49,755 nucleotides of DNA from Acetivibrio cellulolyticus CD2 (lineage in GTDB: Bacteria > Bacillota > Clostridia > Acetivibrionales > Acetivibrionaceae), in assembly GCF_000179595.2 (NCBI RefSeq), contig NZ_JH556652.1:19392-69146 (forward strand), read 5' to 3'. Every line of letters starts with the position of its first letter. Positions within the stretch are counted from its first letter, which is position 1. The notes beneath the pieces are model-generated. The model ran no database searches. It was not told the origin of the DNA and worked only from the letters and a program-made list of their open reading frames with translations. Shown piece after piece: positions 26,659-35,154 of the stretch. The translations under genes and the position numbers were made by a program.

Positions 26659-26673
26659 TAGGAGGTGAAAAAT

Positions 26674-26784
26674 GTGGTTGTTTTGTCAGTACTTCAGGCT
26701 CTATATTACTTTGTCGGCATAATATGTAGCATAATAGTAATATACGAAAAAACGGCCCCATTCCACAAAGGCCGCATTTCTTAA
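26674..26784 (+). CDS. Small one-helix protein, holin-like toxin candidate (36 aa)
   Basis: 36 residues from a GTG at 26674 with AGGAGGTG upstream; an out-of-frame ATG at 26672 gives only 16 residues. The sequence is a single hydrophobic helix (VLQALYYFVGIICSIIVIY) and a basic tail, the layout of TxpA/BsrG-type type I toxins. A strong promoter, a long hairpin before the ribosome site and a tight terminator fit that class. No antisense RNA was proven; any would be on the minus strand. Confidence 0.5.
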   Translation: MVVLSVLQALYYFVGIICSIIVIYEKTAPFHKGRIS

Positions 26785-26791
26785 ACAAGGT

Positions 26792-26825
26792 GGAAGTATC
26801 CGAAAGGATACTTCCTATTATATTT
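26792..26825 (+). terminator. Terminator of the small toxin-like gene
   Basis: A 10-bp perfect stem (GGAAGTATCC/GGATACTTCC) with a GAAA loop followed by TATTATATTTA. Confidence 0.7.
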
Positions 26826-26961
26826 ATAATATACTTCTTGTAATATTATACCCACAAATTCATTTATTTAACTATTTATACCTTTATTATATCACTATAT
26901 AGTTATATATACAATATTTATCTATATGCAAAGTTACCACTAATCTGTTGTAACCTTTCGT

Positions 26962-27153
26962 CTAACTATCCCATAAATCTATTTGTGCATGCTCTTCTAG
27001 TTCATCCTCATAACACAAGCGGTGTAATTCCATTTCACCACGTTTGAATTTTACAGTATATGCATTTTTGTTATCTTTATAATTTTCATAGCAAAAGACA
27101 ACCTGACTTTCATAATTTTTATACATAACTCTTTGTCCAGGCTTAAACTTCAT
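26962..27153 (-). CDS. Small conserved-looking protein (63 aa), unknown
   Basis: 63 residues, ATG with a weak AGGATCAG site. It starts MKFKPGQRVMYKNYESQVVF and alternates strands with charged loops, suggesting a small beta-barrel (SH3-like) fold. It follows the coiled-coil DNA-binding gene by 39 bases on the same strand and may share its transcript. No named family. Confidence 0.6.
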   Translation of the reverse strand: MKFKPGQRVMYKNYESQVVFCYENYKDNKNAYTVKFKRGEMELHRLCYEDELEEHAQIDLWDS

Positions 27154-27192
27154 ATTTTATCTGATCCTGAGTTGCTACCAAAACACCTCGGA

Positions 27193-28065
27193 TTATTCCT
27201 CCTTATTTTTTAGTCCTTCCAAGTATTTTTCTATGTCTTCAGGAGTCGGCTTCTTATTTAAAATTTTCTCGATGAGGCTTCTCTTCTGTAAAGCCAAATA
27301 CTCAGCCTTTTTATACATCATATTGACTTTAGATATTTCAAGTTTAACATTAATTTTATTTTTCTCTCTTTCACTTTGCAACTCGTCTTTTAGATCTGAT
27401 ATGTTCTTCTCAAGCTTGCTAATATTGCTCTGTACTTCTTCATAAAATTTAGCATTCTCTAGTAATAATGGAGATTGTTTCTTCAACTTTATTCCGGACT
27501 CATCTTTTTCAAACAATGTTGAAAACATTTCAAGCAACATTCTATTTTGATTCTCTAAGTATATATTTTTTTCTCTAATTTCATTTATGCTATTCATTAT
27601 TTCATCATTTTGATTAAAAGGCATAACTTTAGAATTATTCGACTTACCAGCACAAATATTAGCTATATGATTCAAACTCAACTTCAATTCCTTTTGAACC
27701 ATATATACTAGCCTAACCCTATATACAGCCTCAGCATCAAGAATATGAAATTTTCCTTCCCTACTTGCATTAATATACATTGGTAGTTCAAAACTATCCC
27801 TTCCATTGAGCCAACCTCTGAGGGTCCCTTCATTAGCATATGTAATTGCAGCTGCATCTTGAGGTCTATAGTTAAGACCAAATTTAAGCTTTTCATTCAT
27901 TTCAGGGGTAATAATCTTATTAGCCAAGTCTGCTCTCTCAAGCATTTTATATAAAACATCATTCTTAAATAAGATTTCTAATCTGGAAATATCATCAGCA
28001 CCTTGTAAATCTGAGCTGACTATTTGATCAACAATTTCTACATTCTCATCTAAATTATCACTCAT
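27193..28065 (-). CDS. MerR-like DNA-binding protein with coiled coil, divergent from parM
   Basis: 290 residues, ATG with AGGGG. A central segment (DAAAITYANEGTLRGWLNGRDS ... FHILDAEAVYRVRLVYMVQK) resembles a winged-helix/MerR-like DNA-binding domain, followed by long heptad-rich coiled coils (residues ~165-270) ending in KPTPEDIEKYLEGLK. It is transcribed away from the partition genes and faces the palindromic region at 28310-28445. It may control the partition operon or take part in plasmid maintenance. Its exact family is not recognised. Confidence 0.6.
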   Translation of the reverse strand: MSDNLDENVEIVDQIVSSDLQGADDISRLEILFKNDVLYKMLERADLANKIITPEMNEKLKFGLNYRPQDAAAITYANEGTLRGWLNGRDSFELPMYINASREGKFHILDAEAVYRVRLVYMVQKELKLSLNHIANICAGKSNNSKVMPFNQNDEIMNSINEIREKNIYLENQNRMLLEMFSTLFEKDESGIKLKKQSPLLLENAKFYEEVQSNISKLEKNISDLKDELQSEREKNKINVKLEISKVNMMYKKAEYLALQKRSLIEKILNKKPTPEDIEKYLEGLKNKEE

Positions 28066-28309
28066 TTTTATTCCCCTTTTCTTTTGTAATTGCCCAAATT
28101 ACTATATCGAGTGTTAGTATCGGAAATTTGCGCAAACGTTATAACTCTGGAAATTTGCATTTAACTATAAGCTCTCGCACAGTATCGCAAAATTTTATAG
28201 TTAAATTATCTCTTAACAATTCAAATAAATCAATATTTTTTGTGCTAAATTCAAATTTCGAGCATTACAATCAATATTTTACAAGCTAAGGTGTAAAAAT
28301 AGTAAGTAA

Positions 28310-28445
28310 TTAATGGATTCCATTAACTCATTCGTATTCATCAATATAATTTTAATGGAAATCATTAAAATTATATTGATTTTTCATTAATTCTATTGTA
28401 TACTTATAATAAATTAATGATCCTTTAGTATTAAATTAATGAATT
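28310..28445. other. Candidate centromere/operator region (parC-like)
   Basis: It contains a perfect 18-bp palindrome (28340-28357 with 28363-28380), several further TTAATG or CATTAA repeats, and a TATAAT-like box before parM. The upstream stretch 28140-28210 also has a GGAAATTTGC repeat pair and an inverted TTAACTATAA. A position just upstream of parM and repeated short motifs fit a ParR-binding centromere, which is an inference. Confidence 0.55.
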
Positions 28446-28463
28446 TTTAAGGAGGCGGTTGGT

Positions 28464-29462
28464 TTGGTTATAGGTTTTGATTTAGGAAATAGATATGCAA
28501 AGGTTTTTGGAGAAGACTATAAAGATGAGTTATTTGTTGCCTGGAGAGAAGTGTCTGAGGAAGAATACAATTCGACAGAAGGAGTTGATGGTATTGCAAA
28601 AGTTAAATACAATAGCAGATTTTATCTAGTTGGTAACGTAGGTAATACTGGTATAAACATGAGAAACAAAGGAGCTATTGAGGTTAGAGATCAGTCAAAT
28701 TTTATAAAACTCGTCATGATATCAAAATATCTTAAAACTCTTGGAAAAACCGATGATCTTGATTGTAAAATTGTAACCGGAACACCTTATGATGATTATG
28801 ATAAAACACGTCATGATTATTGTTCTCTAATGCTTTCAAAAGATGCAGAACTTATAGAGCTGGATGGAGTTGAATATAAAATTAAGGTTACTGATATTGA
28901 TGTCACCAAACAGGGAGCATGTGTTATTTTGACCTTACCTGACAGGAAATCTGCGAATTACTTGATTTGGGATTTTGGTGGTGAAACCTTAGACCTTAGC
29001 TACTTTGAGAATGGTATACGAATTAAAGGTAAAACAATTGATTTTTCATTAAATAGAATATTTGCTGATTTAGGCAAAGATTTGAACCAATATATTGATG
29101 TGGATAGGCCATCACTCTTAGATGCAAGATTTCAAAAAAGCATAGAGAATCTCATACTAACTGGAAGGTATAAGAATACAACTGTTATAAAAATTGAAGA
29201 TGAGGTAGTTGAATTAGGGAATTATGTTCACTCATATCTTCAAGAAAGATCGGATAAAGTCATTTCTGATGCAATAAACGAACTAGATCTTAATAAAACA
29301 AGCTTGAGTAACCTGATAAACATTTTTGTAGGCGGAGGCTCTAAACTCCTCGAAAAAGAACTATTAAAGAATACTTTACTTAATAACAAAAGGATTCAGG
29401 AAGAACCAGAATTTTCAAATGCAAGAGCATACTATAAAATTGGGAAATCGAGATGGATGTGA
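28464..29462 (+). CDS. parM: ParM/StbA-like actin family plasmid segregation protein
   Basis: 332 residues, TTG start with AAGGAGG 8-9 bases upstream. Actin-fold motifs are visible: phosphate 1 GFDLGNRYAKV near the start, phosphate 2 WDFGGETLDLS near residue 175, and adenosine motif FVGGGSKLL near 290. ParM-like proteins polymerise to push plasmid copies apart. Coupled directly to the small gene at 29468, which should be the adaptor. Supports a plasmid or plasmid-derived replicon. Confidence 0.85.
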   Translation: MVIGFDLGNRYAKVFGEDYKDELFVAWREVSEEEYNSTEGVDGIAKVKYNSRFYLVGNVGNTGINMRNKGAIEVRDQSNFIKLVMISKYLKTLGKTDDLDCKIVTGTPYDDYDKTRHDYCSLMLSKDAELIELDGVEYKIKVTDIDVTKQGACVILTLPDRKSANYLIWDFGGETLDLSYFENGIRIKGKTIDFSLNRIFADLGKDLNQYIDVDRPSLLDARFQKSIENLILTGRYKNTTVIKIEDEVVELGNYVHSYLQERSDKVISDAINELDLNKTSLSNLINIFVGGGSKLLEKELLKNTLLNNKRIQEEPEFSNARAYYKIGKSRWM

Positions 29463-29467
29463 TCTGA

Positions 29468-29764
29468 ATGGGAAAGATAAAAAATGTTAATATACAGCTA
29501 GATCATGATAAAAACCGTGAAAAAAAAATTATAGACCTATTGGAAAATGTCAAGAAAGAAGATGGCATAAGCCATAAAGAATATATTATTTCGGCATTAG
29601 AGAATAGAAATGACATTTTATTAAGAGAACTACAGGAGATTAAGCAATTACTACTTTTATTTACATCATCGCAAAAGCCAGAACTGCACCAAAGTTCTAA
29701 AGGTCATATAAAAAAAATTAGTGCTTTAGATGATGACATTTCTAAAGATGATATAAATTTTTAA
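29468..29764 (+). CDS. parR: ParR-like adaptor protein (98 aa)
   Basis: 98 residues, ATG 5 bases after the ParM stop. N-terminal half (NVNIQLDHDKNREKKIIDLL) resembles a ribbon-helix-helix DNA-binding domain as in ParR; the C-terminal half is charged and could bind filament ends. Size and position are right for ParR, although ParR proteins diverge fast so sequence alone is not decisive. A terminator follows at 29833. Confidence 0.72.
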   Translation: MGKIKNVNIQLDHDKNREKKIIDLLENVKKEDGISHKEYIISALENRNDILLRELQEIKQLLLLFTSSQKPELHQSSKGHIKKISALDDDISKDDINF

Positions 29765-29832
29765 GTTCACACTTTTTGATATTCCAAAAACTCAGTGAGG
29801 GACCTTTAAAAAGATGACTAAATTCTTGTATC

Positions 29833-29866
29833 AAGACGGTTTAGATTTGAACCGTCTTTTTTATTT
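29833..29866 (+). terminator. Intrinsic terminator of the partition operon
   Basis: AAGACGGTT/AACCGTCTT stem with 8-nt loop followed by a T-rich tail. Confidence 0.9.
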
Positions 29867-29891
29867 TTTACTCATTGATCATTGATAAGGT

Positions 29892-30083
29892 TTAGTCCTT
29901 ATCAATCTCAAATAGAATATATGGATCCACGTTATATAACCTTGCCATTTTTAACCCTGTTATAATGTTAGTAATAGACTTACCTTTTTCTATTTTCTGG
30001 TACTGACTTAGTGTTATATCTAAAGCTCTAGCTACTTCTTCCTGTGTTAGATTGCTTCGATTTCTATATTCTTTTATTATCAT
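29892..30083 (-). CDS. Xre-family regulator (63 aa)
   Basis: 63 residues, ATG with GGGAG. Compact helix-turn-helix: YRNRSNLTQEEVARALDIT and SQYQKIEKGKSIT. Single-domain regulator; it is convergent with the partition operon and has a small AT-rich upstream region. Targets unknown. Confidence 0.85.
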   Translation of the reverse strand: MIIKEYRNRSNLTQEEVARALDITLSQYQKIEKGKSITNIITGLKMARLYNVDPYILFEIDKD

Positions 30084-30301
30084 ATTATCATCTCCCCAAT
30101 TGCATTATATTAAAGTTTACATATAAATTTAAGTTAATTTTATGAGGTGTATTTTTATCTATTTATTATTATCTATTTACTATTTTATATGTAATATTGT
30201 TTGTTTTGCGAATTGTGAGAAAGGTCTATGATTTTATTTTCGGAACTTTGACTTTCAAGCATTGCGGAACTTAGGAATTGTGGGAAATTAAATGGCAAAC
30301 G

Positions 30302-30395
30302 GGGCTGCTGCAAAACATCAAATCTCACATCATATTGTTCAGTTATGAAAAATTTAAGTACAATATGTATGTAATAAAATATCTTGCAGCAGCCC
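30302..30395. repeat. 94-bp MITE-like inverted-repeat unit
   Basis: Ends GGGCTGCTGCAA (30302-30313) and TTGCAGCAGCCC (30384-30395) are perfect inverted copies, with a second nested pair CATATTGT/ACAATATG inside. No ORF. No clear target duplication. The same ends elsewhere in a genome would mark a MITE; otherwise this is an isolated long hairpin. Confidence 0.6.
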
Positions 30396-30404
30396 ACGTT
30401 ATTC

Positions 30405-30581
30405 TTATAACCAAAAGTGTTTTTCAAAAACGGATGAGTTAATATATACAAAGATAGCAAATGTTAAAAAGGTTGATATTTCAAGCATTATATTACCTAT
30501 TGTACCTCCTATGAACACTCCTAAATTAGCCAATAAAGATAAGAAAAGACAACCAAATATTATAATATAACCTTCAAACAT
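30405..30581 (-). CDS. Small membrane protein after the chemoreceptor gene (58 aa)
   Basis: 58 residues from the ATG at 30581 with a GGAGG site. Two hydrophobic helices (around GYIIIFGCLFLSLLANLGV and IMLEISTFLTFAIFVYI). It follows the methyl-accepting chemotaxis-like gene on the same strand and may be co-transcribed. Function unknown. Confidence 0.62.
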   Translation of the reverse strand: MFEGYIIIFGCLFLSLLANLGVFIGGTIGNIMLEISTFLTFAIFVYINSSVFEKHFWL

Positions 30582-30597
30582 AATAATATACCTCCTA

Positions 30598-32697
30598 TTA
30601 TACAACGAATGAACTGAAGGAACTTTCTAATTCCTGAGATAAGGTGATAAGGTCATCAGACTTTTCAACCAAATGTTTATTCATGTTGACTTGGTCATTT
30701 TTTGCATCGATTATATTATCAACATTAGTAAGTATATCATTAGAGTCGGTATGTATTGTATTAATTGAGTTTACTATATCCAAACTTGAAGTTTCAATGT
30801 TTATAATGAATTTTTTTAGAGAAAGTATAATGTTAAGGGTATTGTCATGAAAGATTGTATTCTGCTCAAAACTATCTATTACAGAGCCTATAGATTTTTT
30901 GCTGTCGTTTACAATATTCTGCAGCTCCAGAGCAGAACTTTTTGTATTTATTATTTCGTTTGATAGTTGATTGATAATTTTATCAATGCTATAAGCCGAA
31001 TTCTTCGATATCTCGGATAGCTTCCGGATCTCTTCGGAAATCAAATTGAAACTTTTTCCGCTGCTTTGAGTATCTATTTTGGCGGATTCAATAGCTGCAT
31101 TAATTGAAAGCAGCTTTGTTTGACTGGAAATTTCCGTTATAACTTTTGTTATTTTTGAAATTTCTGTTGAGGCATTTATAAGGCTACTAATATCGGATAT
31201 TATCTTGTTTATTGAAAGAATTATTTTTTCAAAAGTGCCGTTTAAAGTATTTATAGAAGATTGGTTACTACTATTTATTTCTTTAGATTTACTTGTAACA
31301 GCATCTATAGAGGATAAGCTATCTTTTGCATCTTTAATAATATCTATAATACTTACAATATTATTTTTCTCGCTGCTAACCTCAAGTTGTAACTTTTGCA
31401 TTAAGTCCCTTATAGTATCTATCATAGATGATAGTTCTTCAGATATAGCATAATTTTGTTGGCATGATGAGGATAATGATTGTGAACAGTCGCTAGAAGT
31501 TACAGAAGCCTTTTGAACGTGAAAAATTAAATTCTTAATACAATCTATCATGTCAGAAAAACTATCCGTTAAAAAACCTATTTCATCCTTACGATCATTT
31601 ACTAAAGCTACATCAAGCCGCCCTTGTTTTGCCTTGTCCATAGCATTAACAAGTTTTTTTATACTATAAACAAGATCTCTTGATATTCCAAACGATAACA
31701 AAGCTCCCAGGAGCAGAGCTATTATACTATAAAACCAAATTTGTTTTTTAACCGCACTAATGGTTGAAACTATACTTTTAATCTCAGTATATGATACTAG
31801 TGACCATTTAAGAGGAATCCCTTTGATATCATCTATTGTTACATAGGTTACCAGATGTTCCGTCCCATTTATTTTACCTGTGAAATAATTATTCCTTTCT
31901 TCTTGAATTCGGTTATAAATCTCATTTGGTATAAGGCCAGTATCAATATTGTTTCCATCTTGGTCTCTGTTTTGAGGGTCAAAAACGATGTTTCTATTAG
32001 ATCCTACCAACATATACTTGCCACCACTTGAAAGCTGCAATTCTTTAAGCACGTTATTAATGGCAGACTCATTTATGTAGAATATAATCGTTCCTACAGA
32101 ATTATTTAGACTTGTAGGAGAATACATTTTTCTTACAAGAGTAATAACATGCCCATTTTCAGAATTAGCTTTTATTGTAGGAACTGTTTCTTCGTATGTA
32201 TCTATCCATAAGGCATTTGCTTTGCTCTCAATGAATTTTTTCATAACTGGATATTCGAATACTGAAGGTTGTTTAATTTCAAAAGTGTGATTTCCTGAAG
32301 TGACAATTTGCCCTGAATTGGTTACTATACTTATATTAACTATATCGGTTTGTGTAAGCAAATTTCTGTCTATTGACTTTGCTATATCGTTTATAATACT
32401 GGCAGCAACTAACTGATCCTGTTCTTTATCTAAATTTGTTACAAGGTTAGTTATTTCATCATCTCTTGAAAGCGATAGTGAAAGCTTTTCAATTTCGGTT
32501 AAAACAACTTTTAGATTAATTTGAGTTTGCTTTATCATTTCATAAGTATTTTTACTTTCCTGATTAATCAAAGTACTTGAAATCGTGTTTAAAGATATGA
32601 AAATAACAAAAAGCATAGAAGTTATAATGATTGCGAATGATAAGTTAAGTTTTAAACCAATTCTTAAAGATTTGAATAAAGACTTTAATAAATACAT
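30598..32697 (-). CDS. Divergent methyl-accepting chemotaxis-like receptor
   Basis: 699 residues, ATG with GAGGTGGG. One N-terminal transmembrane helix, a large Cache-type extracytoplasmic domain (to about 300), a second helix (about 310-330), a HAMP domain and a long coiled signalling domain. The hairpin tip reads EISSQTKLLSINAAIESAK then EEIRKLSEIS; canonical receptors read IA.QTNLLALNAAIEAARAG, so the tip is altered. It may couple to another CheW or act outside chemotaxis. No che genes occur in the window. Confidence 0.82.
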   Translation of the reverse strand: MYLLKSLFKSLRIGLKLNLSFAIIITSMLFVIFISLNTISSTLINQESKNTYEMIKQTQINLKVVLTEIEKLSLSLSRDDEITNLVTNLDKEQDQLVAASIINDIAKSIDRNLLTQTDIVNISIVTNSGQIVTSGNHTFEIKQPSVFEYPVMKKFIESKANALWIDTYEETVPTIKANSENGHVITLVRKMYSPTSLNNSVGTIIFYINESAINNVLKELQLSSGGKYMLVGSNRNIVFDPQNRDQDGNNIDTGLIPNEIYNRIQEERNNYFTGKINGTEHLVTYVTIDDIKGIPLKWSLVSYTEIKSIVSTISAVKKQIWFYSIIALLLGALLSFGISRDLVYSIKKLVNAMDKAKQGRLDVALVNDRKDEIGFLTDSFSDMIDCIKNLIFHVQKASVTSSDCSQSLSSSCQQNYAISEELSSMIDTIRDLMQKLQLEVSSEKNNIVSIIDIIKDAKDSLSSIDAVTSKSKEINSSNQSSINTLNGTFEKIILSINKIISDISSLINASTEISKITKVITEISSQTKLLSINAAIESAKIDTQSSGKSFNLISEEIRKLSEISKNSAYSIDKIINQLSNEIINTKSSALELQNIVNDSKKSIGSVIDSFEQNTIFHDNTLNIILSLKKFIINIETSSLDIVNSINTIHTDSNDILTNVDNIIDAKNDQVNMNKHLVEKSDDLITLSQELESSFSSFVV

Positions 32698-32938
32698 AAT
32701 ATCCCACCTCTCTTAAGATAAAAAACCTATGATCATCCAATAAACCTCTATAAATGGGGATTAAGCTAGATATGCGTAACTTAAGATATGTTATAGATAT
32801 ATTATATCACAAAAACTTATTTAATTTCATATATTTTATTAGCGCTCAAAATTATTATCCTATATTGACTACTCACAAAATATATGTTAAATTATGAATG
32901 TGGTTAAAAATAACAATGAAAGGAGTAAGATACAGTTT

Positions 32939-33259
32939 GTGAAAACATACACATTTGAAGTTTTAAAGTTTGAGAATGAAGAAGTACAAAAAAAGGTTGC
33001 TACGATAATTTATGATTCAAATCTTCCGGAGGACAAAGTTTTACCTGAAGTTACAAATTTGTTTAATAATCCAGTAGTAGCTCTAAAGCTCATAAATATA
33101 AAGGAGAAAAAAGAAGCAGGAAGGCCTAAAGCAATAAATTTTAATGATGTACAAGAATATAAAAGTAGAGGATTCACTCAAGAAGAAATTGCTCGACAAA
33201 TGAAGGTGAGTTTATCAACTGTAAGGCGCAATTGGGACATAAGAAAAAAATTGCATTAA
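32939..33259 (+). CDS. Helix-turn-helix protein with Hin-like DNA-binding end
   Basis: 106 residues from a GTG at 32939 (AAAGGAG is 13 bases upstream); an ATG at 32894 lacks a ribosome site. The C-terminus reads AGRPKAINFNDVQEYKSRGF then TQEEIARQMKVSLSTVRRNW, like the DNA-binding end of serine recombinases, but no catalytic domain is present. The N-terminal ~60 residues are unrecognised. It may be an orphan regulator. Confidence 0.65.
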   Translation: MKTYTFEVLKFENEEVQKKVATIIYDSNLPEDKVLPEVTNLFNNPVVALKLINIKEKKEAGRPKAINFNDVQEYKSRGFTQEEIARQMKVSLSTVRRNWDIRKKLH

Positions 33260-33266
33260 AAATTAA

Positions 33267-33442
33267 TGGTTGCCATACCTTTCAATGCTCGGAACATTGA
33301 AAGGCTATGCAGGTATCACTCTACCTACACAAGCGATTAACGCTAATAGCAACCAACTATAAGGATATCATAAAAATAGCCTCCTTAAAAGTTGGAATTT
33401 GTGTAGGGATAAAAGTTATACAAAAACAACTTATTTAGGAGG
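33267..33442 (+). ncRNA. Candidate structured leader / riboswitch-like element before the Spo0E-like gene
   Basis: A four-way junction-like element: closing stem TGGTTGC/GCAACCA (33267-33273 with 33349-33355) encloses hairpins CCTTTCAATG/CATTGAAAGG, GGTA/TACC and AGCG/CGCT. Downstream, CCTCCT at 33380-33385 with its flank can pair with AACT...AGGAGG at 33429-33442, which is the ribosome site of the gene at 33451. This looks like an aptamer-plus-sequestor layout that controls translation. No known riboswitch motif was recognised. Confidence 0.5.
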
Positions 33443-33450
33443 TCATTTTT

Positions 33451-33621
33451 ATGCTGAAGAAAATGCTGCAGGAGCAGAAAGAAAAACTTTACTTGATTAT
33501 ACTTAAAAACAAAGAACTTTGTTGCGATGAAGTGTTAGCTCAGTCTCATGAAGTTGACAAACTTATAGCAAAAGAACAAAGGAGATTAAATAGCCATCAA
33601 CCAGTAAAACGCAGGAAATGA
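33451..33621 (+). CDS. Spo0E-like aspartyl phosphatase (56 aa)
   Basis: 56 residues, ATG with AGGAGG 8 bases upstream. The segment CDEVLAQSHEVDKLIAKEQR matches the Spo0E signature (S-x-x-[LV]-D-x-LI), which dephosphorylates Spo0A~P and delays sporulation. The usual Gln of SQ is His here. The ribosome site can be hidden by a hairpin within the leader at 33380-33442. It supports a spore-forming host, although plasmid-borne copies exist. Confidence 0.72.
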   Translation: MLKKMLQEQKEKLYLIILKNKELCCDEVLAQSHEVDKLIAKEQRRLNSHQPVKRRK

Positions 33622-33635
33622 CAGAGGAATTTTAA

Positions 33636-33666
33636 AGACTCCTGGTGTTTTCTCCACCAGGAGTCT
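33636..33666 (+). terminator. Strong hairpin after the Spo0E-like gene
   Basis: A 12-bp perfect stem (AGACTCCTGGTG/CACCAGGAGTCT) with a 7-nt loop. The T-run is weak on both strands, so it may be a stabiliser as well as a terminator. Confidence 0.6.
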
Positions 33667-33795
33667 AAGAAAGGTAATACCTACAAAGAGGCATAACCCC
33701 AGTACATAACTATTATATAGAAAAATGCGCTGTTTGTATATAAGCATGTTTTCGTGCCCTTGGTAGGATAAAAAAATTTCGTGGAGGTATGAAGC

Positions 33796-34161
33796 ATGGT
33801 TAAAATCATTATTAGTCGTGAGTTGGCTTTTAAACTTAATTCTAGCATATCATTAGACATTTTTATATCTAAACGTTTAGAAGGCTTTTTAGAAGGCTTA
33901 GAGTTCCTTGAAGAAATCTTAGATAAATTATGTATCACATCACCTAATGAAATCATTATTGAAATACCTGATATTAAAGCTTTAAAACTGAAAAAATACA
34001 TTGAGTATAAGATACAATCTTTATCAAACACTTACAAACAGATATCCGTAATAGTTCCGGAAGAATTAGATGATAAATATAGGGCATTTGCAACATGTGA
34101 AACAGAAGAATTACAACGGTTTTATGAAAAACTATGTAGGACGACTGAAAATATAAACTAA
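33796..34161 (+). CDS. Unknown protein, first of a three-gene operon (121 aa)
   Basis: 121 residues, ATG 9 bases after GGAGG. Helical and charged with an EIIIEIPDIKALKLKKYIEY segment; no signal peptide or membrane segment. It is followed after 14 bases by the second gene of the operon. No family recognised. Probably co-transcribed with the genes at 34176 and 34553. Confidence 0.7.
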   Translation: MVKIIISRELAFKLNSSISLDIFISKRLEGFLEGLEFLEEILDKLCITSPNEIIIEIPDIKALKLKKYIEYKIQSLSNTYKQISVIVPEELDDKYRAFATCETEELQRFYEKLCRTTENIN

Positions 34162-34175
34162 AGGGAGGATTAAAT

Positions 34176-34562
34176 ATGTTTGGTTTTTTAAAGAGACATA
34201 AAAATAGATTAAATAAAGTAGAGTTGATACATTTTATATTTAATAAAATTGAAAGTATTTATTCGCTCAGCGATTATTACCAAATGGAAACCCGCCCCAA
34301 AACATATAATGTAAATACTGTAATAAGAAACGTGCCTGTTGTAGTTGAGAATGGGAAAGTTCTTGCGAGAGCTAGATATACAGGTATCCCGGATGGTATT
34401 GTTTATTTTGTTTTTCAATTATCCAACATTCAAAAAAACTATGTATCGAGCACTAACACAATAGATGTCATAATAAATGCTACAATAAAAAGCGGGAAGT
34501 GCACACATTATAAATTCGAATTGGTCCCAATGTATGAAAGGAGGGTTTTGCCATGTACATAA
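34176..34562 (+). CDS. Unknown protein, second gene of the operon (128 aa)
   Basis: 128 residues, ATG with AGGGAGG. Mixed alpha/beta sequence starting MFGFLKRHKNRLNKVELIHF, with a central beta-rich part (NVNTVIRNVPVVVENGKVLA). It contains no obvious catalytic motif. It overlaps the next gene by 10 bases, indicating coupled translation. Function unknown. Confidence 0.7.
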   Translation: MFGFLKRHKNRLNKVELIHFIFNKIESIYSLSDYYQMETRPKTYNVNTVIRNVPVVVENGKVLARARYTGIPDGIVYFVFQLSNIQKNYVSSTNTIDVIINATIKSGKCTHYKFELVPMYERRVLPCT

Positions 34563-35152
34563 TACTTAGTTTTTTAGGTGTTCTTTATCTTCTCGATCTG
34601 CTCAATAAAAACGCTTATAAACTTCTTCCCCCAATAAACATAAGCGACTTCTTTGTTCGTAAGCTTGCAATAAAAGAGATTACTTCTGTTAAAGATTATA
34701 TCTTAGCATTGGTTAAAATATATATAGATCTGAAAAATATACGCAATATAAATGATGATGATATTAGCAAATTTGATGCAGCTGCACTAATAGAGCTGAA
34801 ACAATTTATAAATAGTGATCTAAAAAAATATATTGAAAAACTGATGAGAAATAATATATATACCCTTGACAAGATTAATAGTCATATCCAATGTACACTA
34901 AGAACCGGTACCCTTGATTTTTATTTATCGCAGGATTATGGTTTTGTGGACTATTCGAGAATCAAATTTCAATCTTTTTCAGAGGATAGCCCTATTTTGG
35001 ACCTTTCTACCAAATCCGTTTCCTACACATATAAAATAAAATCGAAACATATAAGATTCCTGAATCCAGATGTGAAAACGATTTGCGAAATACGAGAAAT
35101 TCTTAAAACATTAAATATTAGCCAGAGTTTTAGCTTGCAGTCAGCATCGTAA
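34553..35152 (+). CDS. Unknown membrane-anchored protein, third gene of the operon (199 aa)
   Basis: 199 residues. The ATG at 34553 lies inside the end of the preceding gene with GGAGGG upstream. The first ~20 residues (MYIILSFLGVLYLLDLLN) form one hydrophobic anchor; the rest is Lys/Asp/Ile-rich and helical with a C-terminal beta part. No family recognised. The three genes together look like one functional unit. Confidence 0.68.
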   Translation: MYIILSFLGVLYLLDLLNKNAYKLLPPINISDFFVRKLAIKEITSVKDYILALVKIYIDLKNIRNINDDDISKFDAAALIELKQFINSDLKKYIEKLMRNNIYTLDKINSHIQCTLRTGTLDFYLSQDYGFVDYSRIKFQSFSEDSPILDLSTKSVSYTYKIKSKHIRFLNPDVKTICEIREILKTLNISQSFSLQSAS

Positions 35153-35154
35153 AT

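Noticed and set aside
30185-30460. Minus-strand ORF across the 94-bp repeat
   Set aside because: No ribosome site and it reads through the MITE-like repeat.
33267-33355. tRNA-like cloverleaf
   Set aside because: It has four stems but no T-loop or CCA and wrong stem lengths, so I treat it as a leader element.
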